Of a stretch of DNA of 64,000 nucleotides, positions 54,642 through 63,339 are shown piece by piece. A model generated the notes under the pieces. The model saw only the letters and a list, made by a program, of their open reading frames with translations, was not told the origin of the DNA and did no database searches. Position 1 is the first letter of the stretch. Every line of letters begins with the position of its first letter. The DNA is taken from the NCBI GenBank assembly GCA_963778945.1, contig CAVZWL010000008.1, positions 1 to 64,000 on the forward strand. Reading direction: 5' to 3'. This DNA comes from Fen-1254 sp963778945 (lineage in GTDB: Bacteria > Bacteroidota > Ignavibacteria > UBA10030). The position numbers and the translations under genes are program-made.

Positions 54642-54848
54642 TTATTTCGTTCGTTTCACGGACAAAGGATGAGGGCGGGGGAAATTTGCGATTGTCGATT
54701 GCCGATTGCCGATTGGTGATTGAGAACCGCTCTTTGAAGTGAATATTTTTCCCGCAAGAGTCCCTGCAAATGTTCCGGCGGCAGCCAGCAACGCGGCTTT
54801 TTCAAGAAATGAACGCCGGCTTTTATTTTTATTTTCCATCGTCTTCAT
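54642..54848 (-). CDS. 68-aa Tat-signal-like mini-protein within act operon
   Basis: A small ORF between actA (10-bp gap) and actB (4-bp gap). Its N-terminal half is a convincing twin-arginine signal: SRRSFLEKAALLAAAGTFAG. The C-terminal half (SQSPIGNRQSTIAN) is encoded by array H, a run of five 7-nt repeats, and looks non-conserved. A ribosome site (TAGGAA) precedes the ATG at 54848. It may be a genuine small Tat-exported or membrane-held peptide of the complex, or the remnant of a duplicated ActB signal peptide. I do not recognise a family. Confidence 0.5.
   Translation of the reverse strand: MKTMENKNKSRRSFLEKAALLAAAGTFAGTLAGKIFTSKSGSQSPIGNRQSTIANFPRPHPLSVKRTK
54688..54722. repeat. Heptanucleotide repeat array H (inside mini-ORF)
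   Basis: Five 7-nt units in phase: GCGATTG, TCGATTG, CCGATTG twice and GTGATTG. They use the same words as array A. On the minus strand they encode part of the C-terminal half of the 68-aa mini-protein. Confidence 0.85.
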
Positions 54849-54858
54849 ACTATTTTTC

Positions 54859-55428
54859 CTATCGGTGGCATGCGGAACAATTTTCCGGACCGTTTTTAAT
54901 GCCTGGAATGTTTGTCAAATTTTCATGCGCGCTGCGGTGACAGCTCAGGCATGCACCCATCGTAAACTCGGAGACCTGTGTCATCACGTCCATATGTTCC
55001 ACATCGCCGTGGCAATTTGCACAGCCGATTCCTTTATTCACATGGACGCTGTGATTGAAATACGCATAATCGGGAATGCGGTGAACACGCTTCCACGGAA
55101 GCGCAATGCCTTGTTCATAATACTGCGTCAGCTTGATAATTTCCGGCTTGTTTTTTCGCGCGACGGTATGGCAGTTCATACAGATAGAAACAGCCGGGAG
55201 CGAAGCGTTTGGGGATGATGCCGCACCGGTATGACAATATTTGCAGTCGATTTTCATCGTCCCGGCATGCAGCTTGTGGGAAAACGCAATCGGCTGGACC
55301 GGTGCATAGCCCACCCCATCGCGCTCCGGCCGTGAGAGAAAATAGGTCGCTGTAAAAGAAGCCGCTGCCGCGAACATCACGAGCGGAACACGGATGCGAA
55401 GTGTATAATCAAGGAGCGATTTTTTCAT
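54859..55428 (-). CDS. actA: Alternative complex III pentaheme cytochrome ActA
   Basis: A 189-aa multiheme cytochrome c with one N-terminal membrane helix (about 15-32) and five CxxCH sites: CKYCH, CMNCH, CANCH, CLSCH and CSACH. Extra His residues (FSHKLHAG, FNHSVHVNKG) are likely distal ligands. It forms the periplasmic electron wire of the quinol:cytochrome c oxidoreductase. It is the first gene of the 15-kb minus-strand respiratory cluster, so the promoter should lie in 55429-55835. Confidence 0.96.
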   Translation of the reverse strand: MKKSLLDYTLRIRVPLVMFAAAASFTATYFLSRPERDGVGYAPVQPIAFSHKLHAGTMKIDCKYCHTGAASSPNASLPAVSICMNCHTVARKNKPEIIKLTQYYEQGIALPWKRVHRIPDYAYFNHSVHVNKGIGCANCHGDVEHMDVMTQVSEFTMGACLSCHRSAHENLTNIPGIKNGPENCSACHR

Positions 55429-55835
55429 GCGTTGCAGCGCCTGTTTTCCGCAGACCTATGATGAATAATTCCTTTTTCGGTGCTTAAAATTTTAGATACG
55501 TGCTGAAAGCCTCTTCGTATACCGCATCGGAATGCTACAAAATTTTACCTTTCAAAGCAATGTCTCTCCTGCCGGAAGCGGGCGGTTCATAAAGACTCTG
55601 CCGCTCTTTCACCGCCTGAAGAATTTTCGTGCCAAACAGCATTTTCCTCTAATGTAATAATTTAAAACATCGCGAAAGTGCCGTGCAGTTCCCAAAGAAC
55701 GGTTTTTTTCGCCTCCAGTCTTGGCGTCGAATTCCCTTAAAAAAAGGGAATCATAAAAAATTCCATGCATAACTCTCAAGAAACTCTTATCTTAAAAAAG
55801 GAAATCAGCGTCATGTATTTTTTATAAAGGCCGCT
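55429..55835. other. Divergent intergenic region, respiratory cluster and M14 peptidase
   Basis: About 400 bp between divergent genes; it must hold the promoters of the act/cox cluster and of the peptidase. I see a small hairpin (ATTCCCTT and AAGGGAAT around 55731-55751) but no convincing conserved promoter boxes, small gene or RNA. No heptad repeats are present in this gap. Confidence 0.4.
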
Positions 55836-57020
55836 ATGCTTCAAAATTCTCTTTTACTTCTTGCACATGAACTTTTTACATCGTACGGAACATACGCCCA
55901 TACCGGTTTCCCATCCAGCCGCTTTACACAAGAGGAATTACTTGCTTGTTTAAAATCGTTCGATGAATCGGGATTGTATCGAAAGAGCGGGATCGGGATA
56001 TCGGGAGAAGGAAGACCTCTGTCATTGTATACCATAGGAAACGGCCCGACAAAGGTGCTGCTCTGGTCTCAAATGCACGGCGATGAACCCACAGCAACCA
56101 TGGCAATGTGCGATATATTCGGTTTCCTGCGGAATAATCCTTTGCACGAAGCAGTGAAAACAATCGGCGAGAAACTGACATTATACTTCCTGCCTATGCT
56201 CAACCCGGACGGTGCAGATCGCTGTACACGCCGGACGGCGCAGCTTATCGATATGAACCGGGACGCACTCGCCCTGGAAACTCCCGAAGCGAAAATACTT
56301 AAATCCGTCCGCGATTCGATTGAGCCCGAATTCGGGTTCAACCTGCACGATCAGGACCCGCGTTTAACGGTCGGCTCCACAAAAAAGATCACGGCTGTCG
56401 CTCTCCTCGCACCGGCCGCCGATGAAGATCGTTCCGATACGCCGGTACGCCTCCGCGCCAAACATGTCGCTTCGGTTTTTGCGGACGTGCTCCGGCAATT
56501 TATCGACGGTCATATCGCAAAATGGGACGATATGTTCGAACCGCGCGCCTTCGGCGACAATATCCAGCGCTGGGGCACGAGCACTGTGCTTGTCGAATCC
56601 GGCGGATGGCCCGGCGATCCGGATAAATTCTTTATCAGAAAATTAAATGCTGTCGGATTGCTCTGCTCTCTCTTTGCAATAGCGACGGGAGAATACGAAT
56701 TCTCAGACCTCGAAATCTACGAACGCATTCCGTTCAATACCAAATACGCGTTCGACTACCTCATCCGCAATGCAACATATATCGCTCATGAGGATACACT
56801 TCCGATTCATGTCGATGTCGGCATCAATTATGAAACGACCATTCAAGAATTGACGGGAAAAACTGTCCGGCTTGCACGCGTTGTCGATGTGGGCGATTTG
56901 CGGTACTTCACGGCTTTTGAAGAATGCGACGCAGGAGGTCTCCTCCTTGATGCACGGCATATCGTCATCGACAAGACCTTTCCGGCCGAAGAAGTGAATC
57001 AAATCCTCAAGCAGCGATAA
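55836..57020 (+). CDS. M14-family zinc carboxypeptidase-like protein
   Basis: A 394-aa metallopeptidase of the carboxypeptidase A clan. Zinc ligands are H81 and E84 (QMHGDEPTATMA) and H171 (FNLHDQ). MNRDALALETPE (140-151) holds the substrate-binding Arg-type segment. The catalytic Glu is E254 in VLVESGGWPGD. Residues ~290-394 form an extra C-terminal domain common in FCB M14 proteins. No signal peptide is evident at the N-terminus, so it may act in the cytoplasm, perhaps on muropeptides or another amide. It is monocistronic and divergent from the act cluster. Confidence 0.88.
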   Translation: MLQNSLLLLAHELFTSYGTYAHTGFPSSRFTQEELLACLKSFDESGLYRKSGIGISGEGRPLSLYTIGNGPTKVLLWSQMHGDEPTATMAMCDIFGFLRNNPLHEAVKTIGEKLTLYFLPMLNPDGADRCTRRTAQLIDMNRDALALETPEAKILKSVRDSIEPEFGFNLHDQDPRLTVGSTKKITAVALLAPAADEDRSDTPVRLRAKHVASVFADVLRQFIDGHIAKWDDMFEPRAFGDNIQRWGTSTVLVESGGWPGDPDKFFIRKLNAVGLLCSLFAIATGEYEFSDLEIYERIPFNTKYAFDYLIRNATYIAHEDTLPIHVDVGINYETTIQELTGKTVRLARVVDVGDLRYFTAFEECDAGGLLLDARHIVIDKTFPAEEVNQILKQR

Positions 57021-57251
57021 CCGCCCGCGAGGGCAACTTGCACCACCGGTTCATTTTTCATACTTTAAATTTGCACGTACTTTTTTTGCACAAGAGTCCG
57101 CAGGTGCACAGCTAAGGCACAACGACAAATGAGGCAATGAAACAAGAATCCATCGCTCCGGGAAACCGGATAAAACATACAGCCTGAAAAAGGAGGAGCG
57201 AAAGCTCTTCAGAAAAGGCAGAGCGAATTCGAGGCGGAAGCGGTTCCGCAT

Positions 57252-57764
57252 ATGGATGTTTTATTCAATTTTGCCCTTCGTACAACCGGCAACGGGGACG
57301 ACGCGCATGACCTGCTTCAGGAAACATATATGAAGGCGTTCCGGTTCTGGGATAAATACGAAAAAGGAACCAACGTGCGGGCATGGCTGTTCCGAATCAT
57401 GAAGAACTCCTATATCAACCGGTACCGGAAGGAAACACGGGAACCGGGAATGGTCGATTATGGAGATGTGGAGAATTTTTACGATTCCATTCGTGACGAC
57501 AGTACCGATACGAATGATTTACAGCAGAAGATGTACAATAATATGCTGAGCGACGAGGTTACACAGGCGCTTCAATCACTTCCCGAAGATTTCCGCACGG
57601 TCGTTATCTTGTGCGATATCGAGGGACTGACATACGAAGAGATTTCCGATTTTCTCAATTGTCCCATCGGCACAGTGCGCTCCCGGCTCCATCGCGGCCG
57701 AAAAATGCTCGAAGACATGCTCAGGGACTATGCAAAAGACCGGGGATTGATCAATAATATTTAG
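57252..57764 (+). CDS. ECF-type RNA polymerase sigma factor
   Basis: A 170-aa extracytoplasmic-function sigma factor. Region 2 has DAHDLLQETYMKAFRFWDKY and NVRAWLFRIMKNSYINRYRK; region 4 has LQSLPEDFRTVVILCDIEGL and GTVRSRLHRGRKML. Family-like sequence continues in frame upstream of the ATG (FEAEAVPHM), preceded by AAAGGAGGAG at about 57187-57196, so the natural protein is probably some 15-20 residues longer. No ATG, GTG or TTG is available there, so a base error or rare start is possible. No anti-sigma gene follows. Confidence 0.9.
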   Translation: MDVLFNFALRTTGNGDDAHDLLQETYMKAFRFWDKYEKGTNVRAWLFRIMKNSYINRYRKETREPGMVDYGDVENFYDSIRDDSTDTNDLQQKMYNNMLSDEVTQALQSLPEDFRTVVILCDIEGLTYEEISDFLNCPIGTVRSRLHRGRKMLEDMLRDYAKDRGLINNI

Positions 57765-57834
57765 TTCGTAGTTCATGGTGCTTAGTTCTTAGTGGTAAAA
57801 ATTAAACTACGAACTACGAACCAAGCACTACGAA
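57762..57834. repeat. Heptanucleotide repeat array I, convergent arms
   Basis: TTAGTTC/GTAGTTC units on the left and ACTACGA/ACCAAGC units on the right are reverse complements and can fold into a hairpin around a TAAAAATTAA centre. It starts in the sigma-factor stop codon and ends 13 nt before the CDF gene. It could act as a terminator for the sigma-factor gene. Confidence 0.75.
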
Positions 57835-57847
57835 CATTTTCAAAAAC

Positions 57848-59218
57848 ATGCTTCTTTCAAGAGAAAAAAAACTCGTTGCATTGACATCGGTGCTTGCGGC
57901 GGTGTTCTTGACCGGATTCAAGCTTACCGTCGGCCTGCTGACCAACAGCCTCGGTATTTTATCCGAAGCCGCGCACTCCGGACTCGACCTTCTTGCAGCC
58001 GTCATAACGTTGTTCGCCGTTATCTTCGCCGACCGCCCTGCCGACGACGATCACCGGTACGGCCACGGTAAAATAGAAAATATTTCAGCATTCACCGAAA
58101 CCCTCCTTCTCATTATGACTTGCGTCTGGATTATGATCGAAGCAATCCAGCGGCTCCTGACCCATACCCATCATGTCGAAACGACCGTATGGAGTTTCGT
58201 TGTCATGGGAACTGCCGTTCTTATCGATATCACGCGCTCCCGTGCATTATACCGTGTTGCAAAAAGGCATAAAAGCCAGGCGCTCGAGGCCGATGCATTG
58301 CATTTTTCCAGTGATGTATGGTCGTCGCTGACCGTTATTGCCGGGCTGGTTTTTGTTAAAATCGGATATCCTGAATTCGACGCATTTGCCGCACTCGTCG
58401 TCGCTCTACTCGTTTTGTTTGTCAGTTACAGGCTGGGACGAAGAACCATAGATGCTTTGATGGACCGCGTCCCGAAAGAAACGACGGAAAAAATCGAAGC
58501 GGCTATTCGTTCGGTCGATGGAGTTGAAGAAGTTCGCAGCGTCCGGACCCGCTCCTCAGGATCAAAATTATTTGTCGACACAGTCGTCGCCATCCGGCGC
58601 ACCATACCGTTCGCACAAGCGCATGCCGTTATGGATCAAACTCGAACAGGCGGTGCATCTGGTCGAGTCCGATGCGGATGTCGTTGTTCATGCAGAGCCG
58701 TTTGCAAGTCCGCGCGAATCGATCATCGACAAGATCCGCATGATCGTTATGGACAGACAGCTTCGTCCTCCTCATAATTTGGAAGTACACGTAACCGATG
58801 GGAAATATTATATCGATTTCGACGTGGAGTATGAAAAGGGATCGAGTTTTTCGGACGCCCATAAAACAGCATCCGAAATCGAACGGCAGATTATGAACGA
58901 GCTTCCGCTCATCGGAAAAGTGACCGTTCATATGGAAGAGTATGAAGCTTCCGAACATGAATTAGAAAATGTCACCGGAACCGAAGTTCATCTGGCGCAT
59001 TGTATTGTGGAAGAAGTCGAGAAGAACGGGATATTTTCGCGTGCAAAGATTTGACCTTGCTGCGGGAAGGGTCCCGCTTTCATATAACCTTCACGTGCCA
59101 GATCGCCCGGTCAAAGACACTCGATGAAGTGCATCAGATCATTTCGGAAACGGAAGCGGAACTGTACCGGCAATTCAAATCGATCCGCCGCATCATTATT
59201 CATGCGGAACCGGTCTAA
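57848..59218 (+). CDS. Cation diffusion facilitator exporter (two frameshifts)
   Basis: A CDF metal exporter of about 455 aa once two frameshifts (near 58642 and 59020) are repaired. Six membrane helices span residues 10-210, with the transport-site pairs H43/D47 (EAAHSGLD) and H152/D156 (DALHFSSD), the pattern of zinc-type CDFs. The cytoplasmic part is unusually long: after the first ZT-dimer-like domain (RSVDGVEEVRSVRTRSSGSK) come two more units, ending IISETEAELYRQFKSIRRII and HAEPV. It expels Zn2+ or a similar ion in exchange for protons. Both shifts are single bases in otherwise conserved sequence, suggesting read errors. Confidence 0.87.
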
Positions 59219-59379
59219 CAGAATTAAGAATTAAGAACACAGAATTCAGAAGAAAGTTCGTTGTGCTTGGTTCTTAGTGCTGAAGTTCAAGAAAATAGTG
59301 AATTTTCGAACTAAGAACTGCGAACCACGCACCAATGAACTCTTCTTCTTTGACCATTCACCATTTACCATTTGCAATT
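59219..59379. repeat. Heptanucleotide repeat array J
   Basis: A mixed array: GTTC-type units with the recurring word TTAGTGCTGAAGTTCA (59276-59291), then reverse-complement GAACTAA/GAACTGC units, then CATTTAC-type units near 59355-59375. The GTTC and GAAC parts can pair with each other. It fills the gap between the converging CDF and beta-barrel genes. Confidence 0.75.
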
Positions 59380-61074
59380 CTAAAACGGTCTATTGAACCG
59401 AAGTATAAACTGCGCTTTACTTTTGATATCGGTCCGCCAGGCAACGCCGACCCGGAACGAGCCGTTCCGGTCTCCCGACAGCAACACCGAAGTCCTGCTT
59501 AAATTCTTCCCATGTAATATTGCCGAAACCGTCCGCGGCGGATGCGCTCGAAGGCGACGTTCTCGTAAAACCGGCATCGGAGAAAAGAATAAAATTAAAC
59601 ATGTGGAAAAACAAGCTCCCCATAAAATCGATATCGTCCAGCATTCTTCCGTCGAAAATGTATTCCGCATTCATCAGTATCATTCTGTTGCCGGTATCGG
59701 ATTTGAACGGAAATGCATTCATTGTGCCGAAGCCGCCGAGTTCGAAACTTTTTCTGAACAGGCAGGGTTCCTGCAGATGAACCTGCGCGAAAACGGATAT
59801 TGAAGCAGTCGTATTGCGCCCAGAGGCTGGAAGCGCCTGATATCAACCACATAACGATCAAAATCGAAATCTCCGCCGAAATCTTTGACGTTGCGTATTC
59901 TCCGCTTCCGAACACCGACCAGCCTTCGGAATTGCGTTTTTCTGGGACAACTGTACTTAATCCGGCTGTCAGAAGCACACTCCGCATACTGCCCGGATCG
60001 ATGGCAGGATTTTCACGGAACCATTGTCCTCCGCCGAACAGCGCCCAATCGACATTATTCTGAAGCGATTCATAGCGGTCGATGCGGTATGCAAGCGAAA
60101 CTTCTTCTTTCATAGCCGCGGATTTCGAATAATACGCTGCATGCAGAGCATATCCTTCGCGCTGAAAATAATTACGGAAATCCTCATGAATCAGCAATGC
60201 TGCAGCCGTATTTTCATTCGTCGAGATGATCCACCCATCCTTCGTGTCGGTCAGACTGTATCCCTCCATGCCCAGCTCGAATATTCTGTTTGTTGTTTTC
60301 TCCGAAAAAGAAAATTGCCGCGCAAGGCCGAGTTCGCCGCGCCAGAGTATGAGATTTTACTCCCCAGCCGCCGAAACCGTACGCATTCCAGTCCTTTGAG
60401 CCGTCCCAATAGTATTTTTTCTCGGCACCGAGACCAAAGAAAAATCCTTCCACACGATTGTACCGAAACATGAAACGGTTTATATATATGCCATCCAGGC
60501 TCGTTTGTTCTTCCGCCCAGGGAACGTCAAATGTTCTTTTTCCCTTTTCCATTTGTTCTTTGGAAGGGCGCCATCGATTCGGCCTTAATCCTTTTCTTTC
60601 CTCGTATCCCTCGATAACGCCTCCCTCTTCTTTCACGATCGTTCCGTTCACGACCAGAACATTGCCCCGCACGCGGCCGTGATTTTTTACAAGAAGCGAT
60701 CCTCTGCGTACCGTCACGTTTCCGTCGATACACCCGCCGACTGAAAGATTTCCGTTGAGCACAATAATGCTCGTGTGAATGGTATCGCCGGAGTGAATGA
60801 CCGTGTCTCCTTTAATAACCACTGCATTACTGTCGGATGGATTTTCTGCGGTTTGCAGTTCAACTGCGCTCGTGTCGGAATATTTCGGCTCATTCCAGCC
60901 ATGTTCCCATTGATCGGTCAGGTGGCGTATAAAATCCTCGATATCTGAACTGAGTCTTTTATCGAAACTGCTTTCCTCATCGCCGCTGCGAGTTGTATCG
61001 CGCTGCTGTGCGTATGCCCCGGTCACAATCATGCCGCATAACATGGCTGTAACGATCATCCATCGATGTTTCAT
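59380..61074 (-). pseudogene. Beta-helix plus outer-membrane barrel protein, multiply frameshifted
   Basis: One gene read in at least four frames. It begins with a signal peptide (RWMIVTAMLCGMIVTGAYAQ) at 61074 behind GGGAG. About 120 residues later comes a bactofilin-like right-handed beta-helix: GDTIHTSIIVLNGNLSVGG, DGNVTVRRGSLLVKNHGRV and RGNVLVVNGTIVKEEGGVIE. A surface-antigen-like beta-barrel follows (FGGDFDFDRYVVDIRRFQPL, NAEYIFDGRMLDDIDFMG, DFGVAVG). It ends in a Phe-terminated strand (QFILRFNRPF) at 59380. Frame changes fall near 60340, 59880, 59830 and 59480. Four shifts in one gene could mean true decay, but the segments remain well conserved. Function unknown. Confidence 0.65.
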
Positions 61075-61220
61075 TCTGCCTACTCCCGGTTTTTTGATTT
61101 TTGTTATATCTCGTTTACGCAATAAAGGACATAAAGTTGCACGGATTTCTTCAAATCGGTTATGGAACGCCGGCTCATTTTTGACCGATATTCATTATAT
61201 TAAAGAAAAAAGGAAATACC

Positions 61221-61934
61221 ATGCGTTTAGCCGTCAACATCGACCATATAGCAACCATCCGTAATGCACGCGGGGGAAACCTTCCCGATCCGGTCGAAGC
61301 CGCGCGTATCTGCGAAGCAGCCGGAGCCGCCGGGATTGTCTGCCACCTGCGTGAGGACCGCCGGCATATGAAGGACAGCGACATTCTGGCGCTTCGGTCG
61401 AGCATTACGACAAAGATGGATCTGGAAATGGCGGCAACGGAAGAAATCATAGAAATTGCCGTCCGGATTAAACCGGAACTTGTCACGCTCGTGCCGGAAC
61501 GGCGTCAGGAATTGACCACAGAAGGCGGGCTCGACGTTATTGCAAAGAAAAAGCATTTATCGGCCGTACTCGAACGGTTTCGGCGGGAAAAAATTCAGGT
61601 CAGCTTGTTTATCGCACCCGATGAACGTCAGATACATGCTGCGGCGGACATTGGCACCGATATGATAGAGCTGCACACCGGCGAATATGCGAATTCCGAC
61701 GATGAAGATGAAATTCAGGAATATTTGCAGCGGATTCGGGAATCGGCAAAACTCGGGAAATCGCTGGGACTCGGCGTCAACAGCGGCCACGGACTCGGCT
61801 ACGACAATATCAAACCGATCACGGCAATTCCGGAAATCGATGAAGTGAGCATCGGATACGCTGTTATCGTCCGGGCGCTTTTCGTTGGACTGGAGCAGGC
61901 GGTAAAAGAGATGATGGCGCTGGTAAACGGTTAA
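61221..61934 (+). CDS. pdxJ: Pyridoxine 5'-phosphate synthase
   Basis: A 237-aa TIM-barrel enzyme that condenses 1-deoxyxylulose 5-phosphate with 3-amino-2-oxopropyl phosphate to form pyridoxine 5'-phosphate (vitamin B6). Family segments are MRLAVNIDHIATIRNARGGN, GIVCHLREDRRHMKDSD, KPELVTLVPERRQELTTEGG, IELHTGEYA, GVNSGHGLGYDN and EVSIGYAVIVRALFVGLEQA. Key residues His and Arg in HLREDRRH and Glu/His in LHTGEYA are present. Full length and one clean frame. The start ATG follows AAAGGAAATACC. Apparently monocistronic. Confidence 0.97.
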   Translation: MRLAVNIDHIATIRNARGGNLPDPVEAARICEAAGAAGIVCHLREDRRHMKDSDILALRSSITTKMDLEMAATEEIIEIAVRIKPELVTLVPERRQELTTEGGLDVIAKKKHLSAVLERFRREKIQVSLFIAPDERQIHAAADIGTDMIELHTGEYANSDDEDEIQEYLQRIRESAKLGKSLGLGVNSGHGLGYDNIKPITAIPEIDEVSIGYAVIVRALFVGLEQAVKEMMALVNG

Positions 61935-62160
61935 AGAAGTTCGTGGTTCTTAGTGCTTGGTGCTGAAGTTCATGAAGCAGTGAATAGTCGAATTAAGAAC
62001 CAAATAACTTTTTAACATCTTAACTGCAACCTGCCCGCATTGCGGCGACGCCGACTGCTGACACAGTCATTCAGGCGGGCACCGCAGCACGTTGAACTGC
62101 AGCACATCAACACCTCTGCACAGCAACACATTGCTCCAACTACGAACCAAGAACCACGCA
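61935..62160. repeat. Heptanucleotide repeat array K and palindromic core
   Basis: Starts at the pdxJ stop with GTTC-type units and the recurring word TTGGTGCTGAAGTTCATGAA, and ends with ACTACGA/ACCAAGA/ACCACGC units next to the cdaA stop. The middle (about 62030-62085) holds CCTGCCCGC and GCGGGCACC flanking a ~45-nt GC-rich segment, and CAGCAC-type words shared with array C. It separates two converging genes. Confidence 0.7.
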
Positions 62161-63339
62161 CTAATGAACTGTTTTTACTTCTTCCAGTTGAATTGCAACC
62201 TGCGACGGTTGAATATTTTCCACATAGAGACCTTCCGGGAAAATAATATTGGAGCGCGCCAGAGTTTTGTGAACGACGCCTTCATGCGCATTGAAGAAAA
62301 TAACGTGTGCTTCGAGTTTCTTTTCGTTGAGAAAAATGAACGACCGGCGGGGCCCGGAAAACGTCACTTCTACTTCTTCCGGCTCCATCTTTTTTACGGA
62401 AAGTTCCTGAGTCAGATTGTCGCAGCGCAGAGGAATGACATACGTTTTATAATCGGTTCCCGATTCATGAACAAAAAAGAACCATAAGACGATGGTCGAA
62501 ACGAACGCAATCGCAATTTCCCTATAATTCCGCCTGAAAATTTCCTTCCACGGTTTTGATTCCGCTGCAGGCGTAATTTCCTGATAAAACGCTTCCAGAC
62601 GATGCTGCAGCTCTTCAATATCGCGCATGATCTGAATATCTCCGTTGCGCGCCACCGAAATGGTTCCCCGTTCTTCGGACACCACGATGCAAAAAGCATC
62701 CGTCCGTTCTGCCAGACCCAGAGCCGCTGCGTGCCGTGTTCCTGCCTTTTGCAGCTTTCGCAAATTTTTTGAAAGCGGCAGGTAGCTGGAAAATTTCATC
62801 AGTTCATTTCCATCGACGATGACTGCACCGTCATGCGTCGGTACACCCGGAGTAAACATAGTTTCCAGCAGCGCTTCGCTGACCTCGCCGTTGACATCCG
62901 TTCCGCCGTTCAGGTGACGGACAATCGGGTTCTTTCCCCGGATAACGATAAGCGCACCGATCCGTTCCTTTGCCAGCGTATTGGCCGTGTTGACAAAAAT
63001 TCCGACACGGCGATGCCACATGCTCAGCAACCGCCTTGATCGCTTATCGCGGATAAAACTCCAGCTCGCGAGCTGTTCGAGAAATTGTTTGATCTCTTCC
63101 TGAAAAATAATGACAACGGCAATCAGGATAATGGCAAAGAAACCTTGAAACACCGTCGTGGTCAGAAGAAGATCCAATTGCCTTGCAATACCGTAGGCAA
63201 TGCCGAACATAAACAGGCCGATAACGGCAAACCCCGCGCGCGTCCGCTTGAACCAGACCAAAAGAGAGTAGATGATCAGTGTCATGAAAATAATATCCAG
63301 AATACCGGAAATTCCCATTGAAGTTATGAATTCAATCAT
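62161..63339 (-). CDS. cdaA: Diadenylate cyclase CdaA fused to a YbbR-like domain
   Basis: A 392-aa membrane enzyme that makes cyclic di-AMP from two ATP. Three N-terminal helices (about 10-80) and a short coiled coil (EEIKQFLEQL) lead to the DAC domain with the catalytic DGA at 170-172 (THDGAVIV) and RHAAA at 202-206; most family members have RHRAA here, so one position differs. A fourth helix (275-291, IAIAFVSTIVLWFFFV) follows. It leads to about 100 residues that resemble one YbbR/CdaR domain (TYVIPLRCDNL, EEVEVTFSGPRRSF). In Firmicutes CdaR is a separate regulator next to CdaA; here it is joined. The gene overlaps the DHH phosphoesterase gene by 8 bp. Confidence 0.93.
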   Translation of the reverse strand: MIEFITSMGISGILDIIFMTLIIYSLLVWFKRTRAGFAVIGLFMFGIAYGIARQLDLLLTTTVFQGFFAIILIAVVIIFQEEIKQFLEQLASWSFIRDKRSRRLLSMWHRRVGIFVNTANTLAKERIGALIVIRGKNPIVRHLNGGTDVNGEVSEALLETMFTPGVPTHDGAVIVDGNELMKFSSYLPLSKNLRKLQKAGTRHAAALGLAERTDAFCIVVSEERGTISVARNGDIQIMRDIEELQHRLEAFYQEITPAAESKPWKEIFRRNYREIAIAFVSTIVLWFFFVHESGTDYKTYVIPLRCDNLTQELSVKKMEPEEVEVTFSGPRRSFIFLNEKKLEAHVIFFNAHEGVVHKTLARSNIIFPEGLYVENIQPSQVAIQLEEVKTVH

